Below, in pieces: positions 58,562 through 64,000 of a stretch of 64,000 nucleotides of DNA. Position 1 is the stretch's first letter, and the number at the start of each line of letters is the position of its first letter. Source of the DNA: Cycas panzhihuaensis (taxonomy: Eukaryota > Cycadophyta); the NCBI GenBank assembly GCA_023213395.1, contig CM041465.1:83831741-83895740 (forward strand), written 5' to 3'. The notes beneath the pieces were generated by a model, which was not told the origin of the DNA, searched no databases, and saw only the letters and a list, made by a program, of their open reading frames with translations. A program made the translations under genes and the position numbers.

Positions 58562-58788
58562 TATCGGAATATTGATAATACACATTTATTTTATCCCACA
58601 TGCAAGTGGATTCCTACTCTCTCTATATTGACATGTATTATAAATATACAACATAGTGTATCATATTGAATGTTGTTGTAAGGATGTTTTGTTAATACAA
58701 TTTGAGGTACCTTAAGGGTACCATTTGATCCTATGGAGATGTTCTATTCTGTTTGCCAATACCTTATTACAGGTTCTATTTTCCAACA
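58562..58788 (+). repeat. Gag-only element 5' LTR
   Basis: Starts TATCGGAATATTG (the 3' copy has TGTTGGAATATTG) and ends TTTTCCAACA. Confidence 0.93.
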
Positions 58789-58800
58789 TGGTATCAGAGT
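58789..58800 (+). other. Gag-only element primer-binding site
   Basis: TGGTATCAGAGT directly after the LTR; the usual initiator-Met-tRNA site with one change at the end. Confidence 0.9.
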
Positions 58801-60231
58801 GCCCAGGTTGAAAGAGGTGTTTTTGTTCGGTATTAGAGCAGTGATTTGGGAGGTGTCATAAAGTTGAAATTTCTAAAAAGTAATAGCAAAATTGAGATGA
58901 AATAGCTCATTCTATAAAATTTGAGTGGTTGCACTACAAATTTTGGGGTAAAAGTGTGAAAATTACAGCAAAATTAATTTCAACCTACGTTTTTTCCGTC
59001 GCCATATTTTTGGGACAAATTTACAACCTCAACTTCAGATAGCCATAACTTTGGCTACAGGTATCTAAATGACCTCAATTTCTTTTTTATTCTATGCGTT
59101 TTTTAATTTTCTTTTGAATGGAAGTGGTTTGAGATTCATTAGAGTTTAGAATAAAAAGTTATTAGTAGTTTATCAGAAGGTACTATTATAGCCCCTAGAA
59201 ACCCTAATTATAAAATTCTTAAAAGGAGCATAACTTTTGATCTAGATATCAGAATTCAATTCTGTCTAAACTATTGGAATTGTATTTCAGAGGCCATCAT
59301 TTCGATCCATATTTTATGTATTTTTGAGCTATACATTTTTTTAGAAATAAGTTTTTAGGAATTTAATGGTTTCATATTGATATGGTGATATGAATGAGAT
59401 AATGGTAATGAAGTGATTGTTTGAGGCTCTCTTACATATGTTGTGCTTTAGAGAGTATTGTTACAATGTGAGATGACATTAAGTCATATTGATATGAATA
59501 TATTTGGCACTCTATTAATGATTTGAAGTGCATGATGGTGATTGTTTAATGGAAAATGAAGTGCCTTCTTATATGTGTTCATATGAGAGAGCTATTGTGA
59601 TGATGACATAGTATGGTGATGAAGCAATGGTGCATGTGTTTATATTAATGAGTTGGGTGGAATATGGTGATTTAGTGATCCTTGGAATGTGATTTATGTG
59701 AAGGGACTTTATGGGCATGATAAGACTAATTTGAGGGCAAGAAGGATAGTGATATGAGGCGATGAGATGCTTGTTACATGTGAGGTTACATGACAAGATT
59801 GGGCAATTGTTAGGTGTGTTAAGGATGAGATCAAGCATGTTTGATGATGTGTTCTAATTGATTGAATGGGCAAAGAAGGATGAGTTTCTTTTATTAAAGA
59901 TACATGAGTTATAAGGAAATAAACTTTGTTGAGTGGTGTTATGGCATGAGTTGTGTTTTGGGAAATTAAGTGAAGTGTGATGTGTCTTGGCGATTTAATG
60001 GTAACATGAGATATGCATGATTCCTGTGAGATGTATGTGGTATAAGCTTTGATTCTATGGTGAAGAAAGTGCTTCAGATATTCTTTGTATATGACTATTT
60101 AGCAATATGTGAGATGCATAAGGTAATGATGTGATGATGAAGTTAGTGATATAAGGGACATGAGACATGAGAAAGTTTGTTGAGATTGATGGGTGAATTT
60201 GTTGATTGGAAAAGGGACATGGTATTAGAAA
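58801..60231 (+). other. Leader of the gag-only element
   Basis: 1.4 kb without a gene. Holds two modules 185 bp apart (near 59041 and 59226) each with CATAACTTT followed by ATATC/GTATC and an AATT-rich stretch, similar in style to the Copia-3 leader modules. Otherwise G/T-rich with frequent ATG, stops in all frames. Confidence 0.5.
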
Positions 60232-61386
60232 ATGGCATTTACAATCATGGAGGATAATGATGTGGTTATATATGCTCCTGAAACAAATGAATATTACTTA
60301 AAGGATTCGTTTCTTCTAATACTTAAGTGTAATGTTGAAGACTACTTCTTTTGGACAATTAAAATGAGATGTTTATTCATAGCTAGAGGTTTGTTAAAGA
60401 TTGTTATTGATGGATATGATATCCCTAAGGATGAAGAAGAAAAGGAAATACTTGAGAAGAAAGATAGAAAGGCATTCATTATGATCCGTGCTACATTCAA
60501 TGAGGTTGATCTTCCTTCCAAATTCCATTTTGTCATTCCTATGATTCTACATGCAAGTAATGCTAAAGAAGCTTAGGATTTTCTAAGGGAAGTATTTGAA
60601 CAAACTCCTAAAGAGACACAACAAATGATTGAAAAGGCAATTGAGGCCAGTTATGGTTATGGTACAAGTACAATGAATGAAGAAAATATCAATAACACTG
60701 ATGAAATGATATGTCAAGATGAAGAATGTATGAGTACTGACAAAATTTATACTAAATGTAAAGAAAGGATAGTTGAATGCATTGATGAGACTATAACTAC
60801 TAATGAAGACATTAAAAGTGATGAGTTGATAAAGGTTTATATAGATGACACCATAATTTCAAGAGAGGTTGAATATGAATCTGATGGTTCTATAAAAGAC
60901 GAGTCTTATATTGATGATATTCCTACTTTGAGTATTGATTTAAGTTTGAATGATATTTCTTCTTTGAGCATTGTTTCAAGTTCAAAGAGTATGCAAGTTG
61001 ATCAAGACTCCACTCCTAAGGTTGAAGAAATCACTATTGTACATAGTGTTCAAGAGTTTATATAAGATAATGATGACAGGCAAGTTGTGATTGAAGATGG
61101 TTATTTACAAGATCTACATCAAAATAAGACTAGACCAGGCACAATGAAGAATCATGATTTGCACTTGCTAGAGCTGCTACATCAACATCATCACTACATG
61201 ATTGAAGATAGAAATCAAGTTGAGGACATCATCCTACAAAGACATCAGTACATAATTAAAGACACAAATCAAGATGAAGACATCATTCTACAGCAAAGTC
61301 ATCACTACAAGTTTAAAGACAAGGATCAAGTTGAAGATATCATTTTCGAGACAATTCCAAGGAAAAAGCGTTACAAATACAAATGA
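60232..61386 (+). pseudogene. Gag of the small copia-type element (two stops)
   Basis: The ATG at 60232 begins MAFTIMEDNDVVIYAPETNE. Copia-gag features: VEDYFFWTIKMRCLF, KIVIDGYDIPKD, then KEA-stop-DFLREVFEQTPKE, where the TAG at 60574 replaces the Trp expected in KEAWDFL. The frame stays open to a TAA at 61063 and then on to 61386. The middle part is rich in Asp, Glu, Ser and Thr. The end has three repeats of about 19-21 residues built on HHYMIEDRNQVEDIILQ. No zinc knuckle seen. Stops 15 bases before the purine tract. Confidence 0.85.
61190..61360 (+). repeat. Three tandem in-frame repeats, about 57-60 bp each
   Basis: Copies begin near 61193 (CATCACTACATGATTGAAGA), 61249 (CATCAGTACATAATTAAAGA) and 61309 (CATCACTACAAGTTTAAAGA), each ending in GA(A/G)GA(C/T)ATCAT. 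Confidence 0.8.
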
Positions 61387-61400
61387 CCAAAATGTGCATT

Positions 61401-61409
61401 AAGGGGGAG
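61401..61409 (+). other. Gag-only element polypurine tract
   Basis: AAGGGGGAG immediately before TGTTGG. Confidence 0.92.
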
Positions 61410-61636
61410 TGTTGGAATATTGATAATGCACATTTGTTTTATCCCACATGCAAGTGGATTCCTACTCTCTTTATATTGACATGTATTATAAATATACAAC
61501 ATAGTGTATCATATTGAATGTTGTTGTAAGGATATTTTGTTAATACAATTTGAAGTACCTTAAGGGTACCATTTGATCTTGTGGAGATGTTCTATTCTGT
61601 TTGCTAATATCTTATTGCAGGTTCTATTTTCCAACA
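61410..61636 (+). repeat. Gag-only element 3' LTR
   Basis: TGTTGGAATATTG to TTTTCCAACA, followed by the duplication ACACT at 61637-61641. Confidence 0.93.
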
Positions 61637-61641
61637 ACACT

Positions 61642-62024
61642 TCCCATCTAGAGCATCTGGTACTAGCTTTTAGTATATTATTTGATGAGTAAATTCCACC
61701 AAGGTTGGAGAAGGTAATAAGCAAACTCAGAGCTTTGATAATGTAGATGCAGGAAAATGCTAATTATGCCAATTACCTTTGATCAATGGTCAACTCCTTG
61801 CAAATGGATTTATTATCTGTGGAGATAAGAAAAAGTAAACTAGAAGAGGAGATCAAACAATTGCATTCGAGAGAAAATTCAATAATGGCTTAGTTGTAGG
61901 TATTATGCAATGTTATCATCCACTATGACCATTGTAAAAAGCAGGGAATAGACCCATCATATATAATTTACAAGCATGTTCTACAACAGATTCGCATAGG
62001 GACAGAGAAATTCAAAAAGGACTG
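61642..62024 (+). pseudogene. Gypsy-3 extra ORF, 3' part (coiled-coil-like)
   Basis: Continues the frame left at 58561: across the insertion the text reads FVMY-stop-VGDTSHLEHLVLAFS. Then LEKVISKLRALIM, MQENANYANYL, SMVNSLQMDLLSVEIRKSKLE and EEIKQLHSRENSIMA, with regular leucine/isoleucine spacing suggesting a coiled coil, and DHCKKQGIDPSYIIYKHVLQ. Ends at TGA 62022-62024. Several TAG stops. Function unknown. Confidence 0.6.
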
Positions 62025-62114
62025 AGGAAATTAATCTTTTTAATGTACTATTTTAAATTTTAAAAGTTTGGTACTTACAAGTAGAAACACTTGTGAGTTT
62101 TGTGGTGGGAGAGA

Positions 62115-62344
62115 TGTGTGTGGCTATATTAGTTGCAACCCGATTAATATAATTGAATAGTTGTAACTAACTCAAGGTAAATATAAATGTAATAGGAAAC
62201 CCTTGGGAGGTATGTTATAGTTGTAGTTATTTTTTGCTAGTGTTATATAAAATATAGTTGTTTGCATTCTCTACCTTAATGTACTTATTCTGATTACCAT
62301 GTGTATTATTCTAGGTTATCTCTAGTTGTGAGTGATCTAAATTT
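62115..62344 (+). repeat. Gypsy-3 3' LTR, truncated
   Basis: TGTGTGTGGCTATATTAGTT after GGTGGGAGAGA (62104-62114). Aligns with 50828-51059 and stops near CTAAATTT, where another LTR begins. Confidence 0.75.
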
Positions 62345-63488
62345 TGAATGGAAAAGTGAAGACTTAAACCAATTGAAACAAAATCTAGAATAATTTACAA
62401 TAATATTACATATAATTAAAGATATGTTGAATTTTCTTATAAAATTCCTTTTGTTTGTGCTCTATTGAGCATGCAAGGGATTGCTACAGTGAGTTGGGAG
62501 AATAGAATGGAGTGCTGGGTGCTTCTTGAACTGCCGTTCATTCTTTGGAACCTCTACCTTTGAAGTTTGCAAAGCATTTTTTATTGCCGTTAACCAAAAG
62601 TCTTCTTTCTTGGTGAAGAAACCTACTAGCGTCTCTTTCTTCTAGACTGCTGCTACTATGGTCTTCTTCCCTCAGCCACAACTTCAATCTTTTGGGCTTC
62701 TTCACGATCCACACAATGGATTTTATAGGTTCTTCTGCTGCTTTTCCATTCTTTTTCCTCTCTATGCAAAAATTCTGTTGTTGGAGTCGTTTCCTCTTTT
62801 TGGAAAGTGATTTTTAAACAACTCTCCTTGAATCTTGCTCTGTACTGCATCTAGGGCTGTGATGTCCTCTTTTCTTGTAGAAAATCTCCTCTGAAAATCT
62901 ATTGTTCGTACCCAGATCTTCGTCATTTAAAACCCTATAATGTGTTTTACTTATAACAGGTTTTCTGTTTTTCCATTTTCTAATAGATTCTAAAATGGCT
63001 TACAAAATCTTAGTAAAATCCTTTTAATTCAGAGACTTTTCTCTTTAAATGTGTAGAAGACACGTGTGAGAAGTTCCCCCTCGAATTTCGTGTGAAACGG
63101 ATTCCGTTTGCACTGCCAAAATCACTACTTTTTTATTATTTTTCCATTTTTTATTTTCCAGGTAGCAGTTGCCATATCTGCAGTAGTACTTAGGTAGTAG
63201 TGACAGCACCTACGTAGCACTGATAGCACTTGGGTAGTAGTGACAAAGACTGTAGAAAGGATAAAGACTGCAGAGTGATGACAACACTTGGGTAGCAAAG
63301 GATGACACGAGTAGCACCTAGTTGCAATTGTAGAAACACATTTTTAAATATTTTTTAAGCCTTTTTAAGGTATTTTTCTACTAAATGAAGGCCATTAAGC
63401 CTCTTTAAGGCATTTTTCTACTACATAAAGACCAAAAACATGAAAAATAAGATATTTTAAGAGTATTTAAAGATTTAAAAACAGATCA
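62345..63488 (-). repeat. Gypsy-4 3' LTR (edges inferred)
   Basis: Minus strand: TGATCTGTTTTTAAATC to CTTTTCCATTCA, preceded by AAAAAAGGGGAGTTC (plus 63489-63503). About 1.14 kb. Contains imperfect repeats around CACTTGGGTAGTAGTGACA (63178-63330) and a duplicated block with CATTTTTCTACTA (63365-63425). Edges rest on TG/CA ends, the purine tract and the end of Gypsy-3 homology. Confidence 0.55.
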
Positions 63489-63503
63489 GAACTCCCCTTT
63501 TTT

Positions 63504-64000
63504 AGGAGTTCATGGCCTCTTGAACTTTATAGTTGTAGATGAGGGAATTTGATTTTCCCTATCTCCTTATTGTACCATTTTTCTTTGCTAGGTACTTGTC
63601 CTTTCTCTGTAATTCTGAAGGACTCAATTATGCCTCTTCGAGTCTTGGTCTGCTTCCTTTGAAGAATGTAATCATTTTGCATTGGTTCCTCTTTCTCTAT
63701 TCGCAACTCTTCTGGATTTGGTAAGAGTGGAACTGTGTCTGCATCTTCATCGAACATGGATGGCTCAAACATCTTCAGATTCTCAACATTCACTATGGAA
63801 TATATTTTCATGAATTCTAGAAGTTCAAGCTGGAAAGCATTTTTCCTAATTTTCTTCAAGATTGTAAAAGGACCATATCATAAAGGCTTTAGCTTTTTAC
63901 CTTCACCTTGTAATCTTTTCTTACTGAGGTGCAACCAAACTTAATCTCCTTCCTTAAAGAAATGGCTGGTTCTATATGCATCATGTCACTGTTTGTATCT
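63504..64000 (-). pseudogene. Gypsy-4 integrase C-terminus (partial, cut by window edge)
   Basis: Reads HFFKEGD, VWLHLSKKRLQGEGKKLKP, YGPFTILKKIRKNAFQLELL, MKIYSIVNVENLKMFEPSMF. This is the GPF/Y-type tail of a plant gypsy integrase, followed by a charged tail ending near 63530. Two stops (in GD-stop-VWLHL and KPL-stop-YGPF) fall where Leu/Glu and Arg are usual. The rest lies to the right of the window. Confidence 0.8.

Larger units (their letters stand above)
58562..61636 (+). mobile_element. Small non-autonomous copia-type LTR element encoding only gag
   Basis: 3075 bp, 227-bp LTRs at 58562-58788 and 61410-61636, perfect duplication ACACT, a canonical Met-tRNA primer site and purine tract, and one ORF region with a copia gag N-terminus. 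No protease, integrase, RT or RNase H. This fits the terminal-repeat-with-gag class of non-autonomous elements. By eye the LTRs differ at 12 of 227 positions, all transitions, making it younger than Copia-3. Confidence 0.93.
50828..62344 (+). mobile_element. Gypsy-3: Ty3/gypsy element lacking RT-RNase H, with nested gag-only element
   Basis: The 5' LTR starts TGTGTGTGACCATATTAG at 50828. The same sequence recurs at 62115 after a purine tract, but that 3' LTR is cut at about 62344 by Gypsy-4. Internal order: gag, protease, a second gag-like segment, RT N-terminal stub joined to integrase, minisatellite, extra ORF. The element's own sequence in the window is about 8.4 kb. All coding regions are heavily interrupted. 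No target duplication can be tested because the right end is disrupted. Confidence 0.8.

Noticed and set aside
59569-59838. 89-codon minus-strand frame in the gag-only element leader
   Set aside because: No motif, biased composition, opposite to the element; likely chance.

Overview
This window is nuclear plant DNA made almost entirely of retrotransposons. I see no intact host gene, rRNA, tRNA or CRISPR array. Plant origin rests on a plant-type LINE (DUF4283-like ORF1), Ty1/copia elements with Met-tRNA-type primer sites, and long Ty3/gypsy elements of the Tat-like kind carrying a second RNase H and an antisense extra ORF. The depth of nesting and the decay suggest a large, repeat-rich seed-plant genome. 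The species cannot be read from the window.

Layout. 1-2904: 5' part of a LINE on the minus strand, inserted in the integrase of a decayed copia on the same strand (2905-4546, 'Copia-1'). 4547-5764: AT-rich, no gene. 5765-about 8610: 3' half of a plus-strand copia ('Copia-2') whose stops are mostly TAG. 9034-46600: complete minus-strand copia ('Copia-3') with two 298-bp LTRs and a perfect target duplication AGATA. It is split in its protease/integrase region by a 30-kb gypsy complex. That complex is an outer plus-strand gypsy (12748-42702; LTRs about 2.6 kb; duplication GCTTC), itself split by an inner minus-strand relative (21433-37832; LTRs about 2.5 kb; duplication GCCGC/GTTGC). 46606-50827: AT-rich, with one solo-LTR-like block and a microsatellite. 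50828-62344: plus-strand gypsy ('Gypsy-3') lacking RT-RNase H, with a minisatellite and a long 3' extra ORF; a 3.1-kb gag-only LTR element (58562-61636; duplication ACACT) sits inside that ORF. 62345-64000: LTR and integrase C-terminus of a minus-strand gypsy that runs off the window ('Gypsy-4').

How the parts fit. The two large gypsy elements belong to one family. The inner one has gag, protease, RT, RNase H and integrase, mostly in one long reading frame. Downstream come an antisense gene resembling the plant mobile domain, with a candidate intron, and then a separate archaeal-type RNase H before the 3' LTR. The outer one has the same ends, antisense gene and extra RNase H but no RT, RNase H or integrase, so it looks like a pol-less passenger dependent on a relative such as the inner element. 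The antisense gene and the extra RNase H diverge from a shared interval holding a conserved palindromic TATA element, a candidate two-way promoter. An intron lying antisense to the genomic RNA would not be spliced out during retrotransposition, which would explain why both copies keep it. This antisense gene module is the most interesting system in the window.

Order of events, from nesting alone: Copia-3, then outer gypsy, then inner gypsy; and Gypsy-3, then the gag-only element and, separately, Gypsy-4.
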